NCBI RefSeq assembly: GCF_023155745.1
Contig: NZ_JAKNUS010000004.1
Coordinates: 1 to 64,000, forward strand
DNA length: 64,000 nt
Source: Microbacterium kunmingense
GTDB lineage: Bacteria > Actinomycetota > Actinomycetes > Actinomycetales > Microbacteriaceae
Reading direction: 5' to 3'
The notes under the pieces: model-generated
What the model saw: the letters and a program-made list of their open reading frames with translations, nothing else
Database searches by the model: none
What the model was told of the DNA's origin: nothing
Part shown: piece after piece, positions 10,078 to 17,886 of the stretch
Numbering within the stretch: the first letter of the stretch is position 1
Layout: each line of letters starts with the position of its first letter
Translations under genes and position numbers: made by a program

Positions 10078-10401
10078 TCACCCGAAGTAGTCGGGGCGGC
10101 TCACCGCGGTCGCTGAGACGAACATCACCCCCGACGTGCGGTCGAGGATCGGTCGGATGCCGGCGACGATCGCCTCTGCGCGGTCGTCGGGCACGACGGT
10201 GATGAGGAGAGTGAGGGCGTCGTGGTCGTTGAACAGCATCCGCCCGCCGCGCGCGCCGTGGTGGCCGAAACCCGAGACGCCGGAGACGGAGGTGTACCCG
10301 CGCGCGCCGACGGATCGGATGAGCTCGGCGACATCGGCGGCGTCGTCGCCGGGGACGACGATCTCGATCTTGGTCATGGGGGTGAGAGTGGGCGTGGTCA
10401 T
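10078..10401 (-). CDS. PII-like (GlnB-type) protein of the DAB operon
   Basis: A 107-aa small PII-fold protein: KIEIVVPGDDAADVAELIRS opens the first strand and helix, GVSGFGHHGARGG fills the T-loop region and LLITVVPDDRAEAIVAGI gives the second half. Its ATG overlaps the dabA stop by 4 nt, so it is translationally coupled. PII-like proteins occur in several DAB operons, where they are thought to regulate the transporter in response to nucleotide or carbon status. A start at the internal Met (MTKIEIVV, 10377) is possible. Confidence 0.8.
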   Translation of the reverse strand: MTTPTLTPMTKIEIVVPGDDAADVAELIRSVGARGYTSVSGVSGFGHHGARGGRMLFNDHDALTLLITVVPDDRAEAIVAGIRPILDRTSGVMFVSATAVSRPDYFG

Positions 10402-12992
10402 CGTGAAGCCTCCAGGTTCTCGAGGGCGGGAGCGGGGGTGTCGGCGGGGATGGGGCTGAGCTCGGGCTCCTCCACCCAGCCGTAGGGGCCGAAGCGCACC
10501 CAGCGGTCGGTGTCGTGCTCGCGGGCGCGAAGGGTGATCCACCCCTTGTCGACGAGGTCGCGGACGACCTCCGCGGTGTCGAGGATCTGGTTGAGGCGGG
10601 CGAACGGCGCCTGGACGAAGACCTGCAGGCGCACGGGCTCGTGCACGAGGGACCGACCGACGCCCACCGACTGCCACGGCAGGCCGAGGCGCAGGTCGCC
10701 GCCGTATCCGGAGAGCACGCCGACGAATCCGACGACGTTGTGCAGTGGCTTGGGGCCGGCGCCGAAGCGGTCGGGCGCGAGAGCGGATGCCGCGTACTGC
10801 GCGTTGATCCACTGCGCGACGATCATCGGGGCGGTGAGGATCGTCTCGAGCCCTGAGCCGTCGGGGTCGGCCTCGGGGCCGTAGCTGTGAAGGAACGCCC
10901 TGCGACCGAGGTCGTGCCCGGCGGTGATGCTTCGCGGACCGACGATGAAGGCCGCATTGCCCACCAGACCCCACTCGGGGTAGGCCTCCGCCCAGTCCGC
11001 CGCGCGACGCGCGGTCTCACGGCCGGGCTCGGCCGCCGCGTCGGCGCCGGGCAGCGTGGCGAGCCGGTCGGCCGCATTCCCCGCGCGGGCGAGCTCGAGA
11101 AGGCGCTCGAGACGTTCGACATCGGCGGCGTGCGTGGCCGGGATCGCCCAGGGTTCGAGCAGCCGTACGACGTCGGTGACGGTGTCGTGCTGGGCCGCGA
11201 GGAAAAGCGTGTCGTCGGGGATGTGGATGCCGCGCAGGGTCAGGCGCGCGCGGGTGGCCGGGTCGTTGAAGACCAGGGCGGCGGCGCGGGCGTTGGGTGC
11301 GCCCTCGTGACCGCCGCAGGCGCCGCACTGCAGCGCCGACGCGTAGGGGTTGTTCGTGACCTCCGCACCGTGGCCGGCGAGCACGACGAGGCGCGCGAAG
11401 CCGTCGACGAGGCCCATCATGCGAAGCGCCGCCTCGGCGTAGAGCACCCGTTCGTCGAGGTCCATCGCGACATCGGCGTCCAGCCTCGTCGCGGGCTTCG
11501 CGGGCAGCACGCGACCGAGCCGTTCGCCGAGGGCGCGCCACCCTGTCGGGCTGGCGGTCCGTGCGGCCATCGCCGGCCCCATGAGCCACCCGGCGGTCTC
11601 TGCCAGAGCGAAGGGGGTGAGGGGCGACTCCTTGACCTTCCCGAACGTGGTGCGGAGCGCGTGTCCGGCGGCGAGCCGCTGCTGCCAGCGCGCGAGCGGT
11701 TCGCGGTCGGAGGACGATTCCGCGACCGCCCGCCGCGGCGTGAGGAGCACCGGGCAGGACGCGACGGCCGGACCACCCCCGGCGCTTCGGAACGTCATCG
11801 GCACCGCGAAGAAACCGGCGAAGCCGAGCGTCTCGACGTGCCCGACCGCTTCGAGGTGACGGCGGATGCCCTCCGACCGCGGGTCGATGCAGAACACCGT
11901 CTGCGCAAGCGGGCGCCCCCCGCCGGGGCCGACCGGTCGGAGCACCGGGGCGACAGCGGGCGCGAGTCGCCGGGCGACCCCTCGCTCGTAGGCCTCCTGC
12001 CAGATGACCCGCCGCGCGGCAGGATCGACCAGGCTGAGGACGCGCGAGAGCCCCTGGCGCACTGCGGGATCGGTGGTGTCCACCCCGGCGGCACGCCCGA
12101 CGGCGTCGATCCTGTCGTCCCCGGGCGTCGCCGTCTCCTCGAGACCGCCCGCGTACCCGAGCTCCTCTGCGCTGACGTCGCGATCGGCGAACAGGAGCGA
12201 CTCGAGGGTGACCCTGATCGCGACGAGGGCGGTCACCGACATCCGCTCGTCTCCGTGCGCCGCCGCATGGCGCACGGCTGCCGCCCATCCCGGTTGCGCG
12301 AGCACGTGAGCCCTGAGGTACTGCGTGGCGGCGGCGTCGTCCCACTGCCAGTCGGCGAGGACGTCGGCGATGGCGTCCTCGGCGTGCGTCGCCGACCAGC
12401 GGATGCCGGAGCGCACCCGTCTGGGGAGGTGCAGGTCGAAGGGGGCGAGCCGGCGCCAGATGTCCCAGAGCCCTTCACCCTCGCTCTGTCGCGACCATGC
12501 GGTGTCGCCGAGAACGGTCGTCAGCCACCTGCTGATGTGTTCGTCCACGCGCGCGTGCGTCTTCGGCGCCCGGAGGGCGGTCGGTGTCTGCAGCCTCGGC
12601 ATGGGAGATTCCTCGTCCGGCGCGTGCAGCAGGTCGAGGAGCAGGAGTTCCCCGACCGCCATCTCCTTCTCCCCGCAGCAGAGGATCCGGCGACTCCGGG
12701 CCTCGGCGATGTGGAAGGCGATCGCGCGCGCCAGATCGTCGGCGGAGATCCGTCCCTCGGCCAGAAGCCGGCGGAACACCGGCTCGGGGTGTGTCAGACC
12801 CGTCCCGTGGTCGCTCGCCACGGCTTGGATCGCGTCTTCGAAGCTCAGACGCTCGTAGTCGGCGACGGGGTTCCGGGCGATGAAGGTCTCCAGCGGGTAG
12901 TGCGGCGAGATCGCGCGCGCCGCGGCGGCGACCATGCCGCGGATCGCGGCGCGCTGCTCGAGGACGCTGTCGTGCAGGGAGGGGACGGTCAT
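10398..12992 (-). CDS. dabA: DabA, inorganic carbon transporter subunit (DUF2309)
   Basis: An 864-aa soluble, beta-carbonic-anhydrase-like subunit of the DAB complex, which with DabB accumulates bicarbonate using ion-motive force. The expected zinc site is visible: Cys368 and Asp370 in VFCIDPRSEG, His541 in VLAGHGAEVTNNP and Cys556 in LQCGACGGHEG. The N-terminus has SPHYPLETFIARNPV and the C-terminus GLPWQSVGVG and HEPVRLQVFVQAP, both family features. The ATG overlaps the dabB stop by 4 nt. Length is normal. It indicates a CO2/HCO3- supply system for a probable heterotroph, likely serving anaplerotic carboxylation. Confidence 0.95.
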   Translation of the reverse strand: MTVPSLHDSVLEQRAAIRGMVAAAARAISPHYPLETFIARNPVADYERLSFEDAIQAVASDHGTGLTHPEPVFRRLLAEGRISADDLARAIAFHIAEARSRRILCCGEKEMAVGELLLLDLLHAPDEESPMPRLQTPTALRAPKTHARVDEHISRWLTTVLGDTAWSRQSEGEGLWDIWRRLAPFDLHLPRRVRSGIRWSATHAEDAIADVLADWQWDDAAATQYLRAHVLAQPGWAAAVRHAAAHGDERMSVTALVAIRVTLESLLFADRDVSAEELGYAGGLEETATPGDDRIDAVGRAAGVDTTDPAVRQGLSRVLSLVDPAARRVIWQEAYERGVARRLAPAVAPVLRPVGPGGGRPLAQTVFCIDPRSEGIRRHLEAVGHVETLGFAGFFAVPMTFRSAGGGPAVASCPVLLTPRRAVAESSSDREPLARWQQRLAAGHALRTTFGKVKESPLTPFALAETAGWLMGPAMAARTASPTGWRALGERLGRVLPAKPATRLDADVAMDLDERVLYAEAALRMMGLVDGFARLVVLAGHGAEVTNNPYASALQCGACGGHEGAPNARAAALVFNDPATRARLTLRGIHIPDDTLFLAAQHDTVTDVVRLLEPWAIPATHAADVERLERLLELARAGNAADRLATLPGADAAAEPGRETARRAADWAEAYPEWGLVGNAAFIVGPRSITAGHDLGRRAFLHSYGPEADPDGSGLETILTAPMIVAQWINAQYAASALAPDRFGAGPKPLHNVVGFVGVLSGYGGDLRLGLPWQSVGVGRSLVHEPVRLQVFVQAPFARLNQILDTAEVVRDLVDKGWITLRAREHDTDRWVRFGPYGWVEEPELSPIPADTPAPALENLEASR

Positions 12993-14365
12993 GACGCACT
13001 CCGGTATTCGCGAGGGCCGGTCGATCCGGCGGGGACGGGCGAGGGGGTCGGCAGGGGCGGACGCCCCCAGCCGAGGGCGAAGACGTACGCGCGATCCGCG
13101 AGCGCTCCCCGAGCGCGCGGCAGGAACGCGACCCCGAGACCGACGACGAAGGTCGCGATCGCGAGCGCGGGCGGCATCGCCGCGGCGGCGGGCGCAAGAC
13201 CCAGGATGTCGCCGAGGTCGGCGACCGCGAAGACGTAGGTCACCACGGCGGCCCCGACGAGTGCGACACCGGCCAGTCGTCCTCCGGCGGAGAGCGCGCC
13301 CCCGGCGAGGTGGGCGGCCGCGACCGCGGCGGTGGTGACGACGAACAGCAGGAGCACCGCGGACGGGCTCGTCCACGCCGCGGTGCCGATCACCGCTGTG
13401 ACCGCGACGGCGATCACCGCGAGGGCGGCGAGCAGCGGCATCCGAGGGTCACGGTTCGCGCGCGGGGCGGCGCGCCCGGACGCCGCCCGTTCCACGGCCG
13501 ACCCGGCCCCGAGGAAGAGGCTCGCCTTGAACAGCGCGTGTCCGACCACGTGCACCAGGGCGACGGCGAAGGCCCCCAGGCTGCAGGCGAGGAGCATGAA
13601 GCCCATCTGCGCGGCGGTGGACTGCACCAGGCGGCCCTTGACGTCGGCGCGCGTGAGCATCGCCGCGCCGGCGAGGACGACGGTGAGGGCCCCGGCCACA
13701 CCGACGACGAGCGGTGCCCCGAGCGAGGGGATGGCGTCGGCGCGCAGGAGCAGCACCGCCCCGGCGTTGACGAAGCCGGCGTGGAGGAGGGCGGAGACCG
13801 GCGTCGTGCTCGAGACCGTCGCGGGAAGCCAGCCGTGGAAGGGCATCGCCGCGGCACGGGCCACGGCGGCGAGCCCGATCAGTGCACCCACGGCGGTGCC
13901 GGCGGTGGGGCCGAGGTCGGCGAGATCGGCGAACCCGGTTGTACCGAGGGACGCCGCGACGAGGGCGACGGCGGCCCAGAGCGCCAGGTCGCCGACGGCG
14001 AAGGCGACCCCGGCCCGGCGGACAGCCACGGCGGTCTGTGGCGCGCCGCCGGTGGCGAGGAGGAGGGCCATGAGGATGCTCGCCGCGCTCCATCCCGCGG
14101 CGAGGACGACCAGCGTCGATGCGGTGACGGTCACGACGCTCGCCCCGGCGAACGCCGTGGACAGGGCGAGGAACCGGCCGGCGCGCGGGTCGCCGCGCAG
14201 GTGACGTCTGCTGAAGGACTGCACCACCCCCGTCAGGCCGACGACCAGCACGGTGAGCACGGCCCCGACGACGTCGCCACGGGCCACGGTGACGCCGAGC
14301 CCGGCGAGGAGGGTGATGACCAGCACCAGAGTCGGCGCGAGGGAGCGGAGGGTCGGCCAAGTCAT
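12989..14365 (-). CDS. dabB: DabB, NuoL-like membrane subunit
   Basis: A 458-aa polytopic membrane protein of the NuoL/MrpA proton-antiporter family that energises DabA. About 12 hydrophobic segments are visible. The ion-channel signature region reads AAMPFHGWLPATVSSTTPVS followed by ALLHAGFVNAGAVLLLR, and a later segment has VHVVGHALFKASLFLGAG with the conserved His and Lys. I choose ATG 14365 over the GTG 9 nt upstream because TATTGT lies exactly 7 nt before it, as for a leaderless mRNA. First gene of the dabB-dabA-PII operon. Confidence 0.92.
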   Translation of the reverse strand: MTWPTLRSLAPTLVLVITLLAGLGVTVARGDVVGAVLTVLVVGLTGVVQSFSRRHLRGDPRAGRFLALSTAFAGASVVTVTASTLVVLAAGWSAASILMALLLATGGAPQTAVAVRRAGVAFAVGDLALWAAVALVAASLGTTGFADLADLGPTAGTAVGALIGLAAVARAAAMPFHGWLPATVSSTTPVSALLHAGFVNAGAVLLLRADAIPSLGAPLVVGVAGALTVVLAGAAMLTRADVKGRLVQSTAAQMGFMLLACSLGAFAVALVHVVGHALFKASLFLGAGSAVERAASGRAAPRANRDPRMPLLAALAVIAVAVTAVIGTAAWTSPSAVLLLFVVTTAAVAAAHLAGGALSAGGRLAGVALVGAAVVTYVFAVADLGDILGLAPAAAAMPPALAIATFVVGLGVAFLPRARGALADRAYVFALGWGRPPLPTPSPVPAGSTGPREYRSAS

Positions 14366-14454
14366 GCGTCGCACAATACCTGTATTTGATTACCGGTGTC
14401 AAAGAACGCGTATTAAACCGCCGCCGTGCGGAGGCCCGCCGGTAGGATCAGGTC
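14366..14454. promoter_or_regulatory. Divergent promoter region between dabB and its putative regulator
   Basis: On the minus strand TTGACA is followed 18 nt later by TATTGT, then 7 nt to the dabB ATG. The inverted repeat AATAC-CT-GTATT (14375-14386) overlaps that -10 element and a further GTATT lies at 14410-14414, making an AT-rich operator candidate in a GC-rich genome. On the plus strand TAGGAT lies 6 nt before the ATG of the winged-helix gene. Both genes may be leaderless and controlled from here. Confidence 0.55.
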
Positions 14455-14751
14455 ATGAGCGGATGGACTTTCATGACCAATCACGCTCACGTGCTGATCT
14501 ACGTCGCCCGCGATCCCGGCGCGCGGGTGCGCGACATCGCCGACGCCGTCGGCATCACCGAGCGGACGGCGCAGGGGATCCTCAGCGATCTCGTCGATGC
14601 CGGCTACCTGCGGCGCGAGAAGTCGGGGCGGCGCAATCGCTACGAGTGCGTGGAAGACCTGCCGCTGCGGCATCCGATCGAAAGCGACCATCTGATCGGC
14701 GAGCTGCTGGCGACCCTCACCAGACCCGGCCCGCGGGCGTCGGGCAACTGA
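14455..14751 (+). CDS. Winged-helix transcriptional regulator (MarR/ArsR-like)
   Basis: A 98-aa single-domain winged helix: HAHVLIYVARDPGARVRDIA, DAVGITERTAQGILSDLVDA (recognition helix) and GYLRREKSGRRNRYECV (wing). No ligand domain is visible. It is divergent from the dab operon across 89 bp that contain an inverted repeat overlapping the dabB promoter, so control of dab is likely but inferred. TAGGAT precedes the ATG by 6 nt. Confidence 0.82.
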   Translation: MSGWTFMTNHAHVLIYVARDPGARVRDIADAVGITERTAQGILSDLVDAGYLRREKSGRRNRYECVEDLPLRHPIESDHLIGELLATLTRPGPRASGN

Positions 14752-14849
14752 CGGGCGCCGCGCCGAGACCCACCTGCGCCGTCGAGACGCGTCGCGCCGC
14801 GGCCGGTGTCGGCGGGGAAGGTCGGTTTCGGGGCTCGCGCGCGTCGCGG

Positions 14850-16274
14850 TCAGGCCAGCGAGTCGAGGATCTCGCCGAGCAGCTCGTCGGTCGTGAGCGG
14901 CGAGATGAGCGCGATGCGCAGCACCGGTTCACCGCGGTGCGAGCTGGGCACGACGAACGCGCGCTGCTCATCGAGCAGCCGGTCGGACCACGCCTCGTAC
15001 TCGGCGAGCGACCATCCCTCTCGGCGGAACACCACCACCGACAGGTCGGGCTCGCGCACGAGGGAGAGACCTGGACGTCGGCGGATCTCGTCGGCGAGGC
15101 GCTTCGCGCGGGAGACCGCATCGGCGATGGTCACCCGGTACTGCTCGGTGCCGTGGACTGCCAGCGAGAACCACAGCGGCAGACCCCGCGCACGGCGGGT
15201 CAGCTGGATGGCGAGGTCGGACGGGTTCCAGTCGAGGGAATCGGTGAGGGTGTCGAGGTACTCGGCCTTCTGAGTGTGGGAGTGGATGGCCGGCACCGGG
15301 TCGCGGTAGATCAGCGCGCACGCGTCGAAAGGGGCGAACAGCCACTTGTGCGGGTCGACGATGACCGAATCGGCCCGCTCGACTCCGGTGAAGAGCGCTC
15401 GCGACTCGGGGGAGAGCATCGCCGCGAGTCCGTAGGCGCCGTCGACGTGGAACCACACGCCGGCTTCGTGCGCCGCCTCGGCGATCGAGGCGATGTCGTC
15501 AACGATGCCGAAGTTCGTCGTACCGGCCGTCGCGACCACGGCGAAGACCCGGTCACCGTGTGCGTCGAGCACCGCGCGCACCGCGTCGCCGCGCAGCCTG
15601 CCGTCATCTCCCACCTCCGCGGTGAGCACATCGACATCCATGACCGCCGCGGCCGAGGCGATCGACGAATGCGCTTCGGCGCTGCAGACGACGGCCCAGC
15701 GGGCCGGTGCCGGGCGCTCGGCGTCGGCGACCCGGCGGCGCGCGTGGTCGCGAGCCGTGACGAGAGCGGAGAGGTTTCCGATCGTTCCGCCCTGCACGAA
15801 GACCCCGCCCGCTGACGCGGGAAGGCCGAACTCGCCGGCGAGCCAGCGCAGCACTTCGTTCTCAGCGAAGACGGCGCCGGACCCCTCCATCCACGAGCCC
15901 CCGTAGATCGCGGATGCCGACACGACGACGTCGAACGCGAGGGCGGCCTTCGACGGCGCCGACGGGATGAACGAGAGATAGCCGGGGTGATCGATGGAGA
16001 GGCACGCCGGAGCGAGCACGTGCTCGAAAAGGGCGAGCGCGCGCTCGGACCCCATGCCGTCGGGGCGGATCGAGTCGCCGGCGAGCCGGCGGAGATCGGC
16101 AAGACGCATCGCGCGGTCGAGCGGCACGTCGGGGTACAGCGCCCGGCGACGGGCGTACTCGAGCACCTGGTCGACGGCGGCGGTGGTCTGCGGGGTGATG
16201 GCGTGCATCCGCGCGGCGTCGCTGCCGGGCGTGCCTTCGGAGAGGCCGCCCCGGGCGGGGGTTTCGAGGGTCAC
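14850..16274 (-). CDS. PLP-dependent decarboxylase (aromatic-L-amino-acid/DOPA decarboxylase type)
   Basis: A 474-aa group II decarboxylase. The PLP lysine is Lys310 in DSVIVDPHKWLFAP; His202 in SAEAHSSI should stack on PLP, and the Asp in WFHVDGAYGLAA binds its pyridine nitrogen. HPGYLSFIPSAPS and SWMEGSGAVFAENEVLRWL are typical N-terminal features. The GTG at 16274 is preceded 6 nt upstream by TAGAAT, suggesting a leaderless transcript. Substrate (tyrosine, DOPA, tryptophan or another) cannot be fixed from sequence. It stands alone, downstream of the LLM operon but separated by a large hairpin. Confidence 0.9.
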   Translation of the reverse strand: MTLETPARGGLSEGTPGSDAARMHAITPQTTAAVDQVLEYARRRALYPDVPLDRAMRLADLRRLAGDSIRPDGMGSERALALFEHVLAPACLSIDHPGYLSFIPSAPSKAALAFDVVVSASAIYGGSWMEGSGAVFAENEVLRWLAGEFGLPASAGGVFVQGGTIGNLSALVTARDHARRRVADAERPAPARWAVVCSAEAHSSIASAAAVMDVDVLTAEVGDDGRLRGDAVRAVLDAHGDRVFAVVATAGTTNFGIVDDIASIAEAAHEAGVWFHVDGAYGLAAMLSPESRALFTGVERADSVIVDPHKWLFAPFDACALIYRDPVPAIHSHTQKAEYLDTLTDSLDWNPSDLAIQLTRRARGLPLWFSLAVHGTEQYRVTIADAVSRAKRLADEIRRRPGLSLVREPDLSVVVFRREGWSLAEYEAWSDRLLDEQRAFVVPSSHRGEPVLRIALISPLTTDELLGEILDSLA

Positions 16275-16299
16275 CCGGCGATTCTAGGGTTCGTGAGCG

Positions 16300-16378
16300 G
16301 CACACGGGAGGAGATCGGCGCACGGGAGGACGCGCAGTCCGCGGCGACCCTCCGGTGTGTCGATCTCCTCCCGTGTGC
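16300..16378 (-). terminator. Long-arm hairpin between LLM and decarboxylase genes
   Basis: Perfect 18-bp arms GCACACGGGAGGAGATCG (16300-16317) and its complement (16361-16378) enclose 43 nt, with a partial third copy CGCACGGGAGGAC inside. It lies after the organosulfur operon and just before the decarboxylase promoter. Probably a transcript end or a miniature repeat; no T-run is seen. Confidence 0.5.
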
Positions 16379-16470
16379 GGGCGACACCGAGAACCGGCGT
16401 GCGGGCGACACCGAGAACCGGTGTGCGGGCGACACCGAGAACCGCAGCGCGGGCTACACCGAGAACCGCA
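16375..16470. repeat. Four tandem 24-bp repeats overlapping the LLM gene stop
   Basis: Units start at 16375, 16399, 16423 and 16447, each of the form GTGCGGGCGACACCGAGAAC plus CGnn. The last unit has GGCTACACC where the others have GGCGACACC; on the minus strand that difference makes the TAG stop of the LLM monooxygenase. The array therefore looks like tandem duplication of the end of that gene. Confidence 0.9.
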
Positions 16471-17869
16471 GCGGCTCGCGGCTCGACCGCACCCCGGCGG
16501 CTCCGCGGTAGGCGACCGCTGGATGCGGGGCCGCGAGCCGCGGCCCCTTCCCGAACAGTCGCTCCCGGAGCGTCTGCGGCTCGGCCGGCCGCTCCCGGAT
16601 GCGCCCACGGCGCCGAAGCTCCGGCACCACCAGCTCGACGAAATCTCGCGCGGTGTCGAAGGAGTGGTACTGACGCAGGTTGATGCCGTCCACGCCGTCC
16701 TCGTCGAGCCAGCGCTCGATCTCGTCGGCCACCACGGCGGGGGTGCCGGCGACGAAGAAGCGTCCCTCCCGCTGTGCGGCGAAGCGATCGAGCACCGCGC
16801 CGACGGTCGACGACCCGTCGATCGGCCCCATCGCCCCGGGCGCCAGCCCCGCCTCGGCGAGTGCCGCAGCAATCGTCTGCTCCCGCGGCAGGCGAGGAAG
16901 ATCCAGGGGCAGGCTCGCGTGCGCGAGGATCCCTTCGAGGCTCTGACGCTGCCGATAGCGGCGCCATTTGTCGGCCGCCTCCTCCTCGGTGCGCCCGACC
17001 ACCACTCCCGCCTGCACGATGAACTTCACGTCGTCGACCGACCGACCGCTCGCCTCGGCTGCCGCCCGCATGTCGGCGGCGTGGCGGCGGAAGTCCTCGG
17101 CGGTGCGGCCGCCGGTGAAGACGAGTTCGGCGTGCCGCCCCGCGAACGCGATCCCCGCGGGAGACTGGGTCGCCTGATACAGGACCGGCGTCCGCTGCGG
17201 AGACGGTTCGACCAGGTGCGGTCCCGCCACCCGGAAGTGCTCGCCGACGTGATCGACGTAGCGCACCATCTCGGGCCTGGCGAACACGCCGTTCTCCCGG
17301 TCGGCGACGACGGCGTCGTCATCCCACGACCCTTCCCACAGCTTGTAGACGACCTCGAGGAACTCGTCGGCGATCTCGTAGCGCTCGTCGTGCGGGATCT
17401 CCTCGGCCAGGCCGAAGTTGCGGGCGGCGTTGGGGAGGTAGGAGGTGACGATGTTCCACCCCACTCGGCCGCCCGTGAGGTGGTCGAGCGTCGACATGCG
17501 GCGCGCGAACGAGAACGGCGGCTCGTAGCTGGTGGAGAACGTCACCCCGAAGCCCAGGTGCCGGGTGACGGCCGCCATGAGCGGGATCACGAGCAGCGGG
17601 TCGTGCGACGGGATCTGCAGCCCCTCCTTCACGGCGGTGTCGGGACTGCCGCGGAAGGTGTCGTATGCGCCGACGACGTCGGCGAGGAACACCCCGTCGA
17701 AGCCGCCCTCCTCGAGGATCTGGGCGAGCTCGGTCCAGTAGCCGATCTCACCGTGACGGTGACGGTTGTTGTCGGGGAGCGCCCACAGCCCGTGGGTGAT
17801 GTGGCTGACGGTGTTCATCTCGAACAGGTTCAGGATGAGCGGCTTCTTCTCGCGGGACGGAGAGGTCAT
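16454..17869 (-). CDS. LLM-class flavin-dependent monooxygenase (NtaA/SnaA/DszA family)
   Basis: A 471-aa FMNH2-dependent monooxygenase. Visible family segments are LILNLFEMNTVSHITHGLWA, GGFDGVFLADVVGAYDT, GFGVTFSTSYEPPF, STLDHLTGGRVGWNIVTSYL and PVLYQATQSPAGIAFAGRHA. Such enzymes oxidise organosulfur compounds (dibenzothiophene sulfone, dimethyl sulfone) or aminopolycarboxylates. It ends an operon with two DszC/SfnC-like enzymes and a Met-type ABC transporter, so sulfur scavenging is the likely role. ATG 17869 is chosen because upstream sequence belongs to the preceding gene. A flavin reductase is not encoded nearby. Confidence 0.88.
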   Translation of the reverse strand: MTSPSREKKPLILNLFEMNTVSHITHGLWALPDNNRHRHGEIGYWTELAQILEEGGFDGVFLADVVGAYDTFRGSPDTAVKEGLQIPSHDPLLVIPLMAAVTRHLGFGVTFSTSYEPPFSFARRMSTLDHLTGGRVGWNIVTSYLPNAARNFGLAEEIPHDERYEIADEFLEVVYKLWEGSWDDDAVVADRENGVFARPEMVRYVDHVGEHFRVAGPHLVEPSPQRTPVLYQATQSPAGIAFAGRHAELVFTGGRTAEDFRRHAADMRAAAEASGRSVDDVKFIVQAGVVVGRTEEEAADKWRRYRQRQSLEGILAHASLPLDLPRLPREQTIAAALAEAGLAPGAMGPIDGSSTVGAVLDRFAAQREGRFFVAGTPAVVADEIERWLDEDGVDGINLRQYHSFDTARDFVELVVPELRRRGRIRERPAEPQTLRERLFGKGPRLAAPHPAVAYRGAAGVRSSREPLRFSV

Positions 17870-17886
17870 GAGGGGATTCTTCCGGG

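Noticed and set aside
10887..13238. 783-codon plus-strand frame antisense to dabA
   Set aside because: Composition is that of an antisense shadow (Arg/Gly/Glu-rich, no motifs), while the minus strand encodes a full DabA with its zinc ligands.
16375..16470. CRISPR array
   Set aside because: The units are directly tandem without unique spacers and overlap the end of a coding gene; no cas gene is present.
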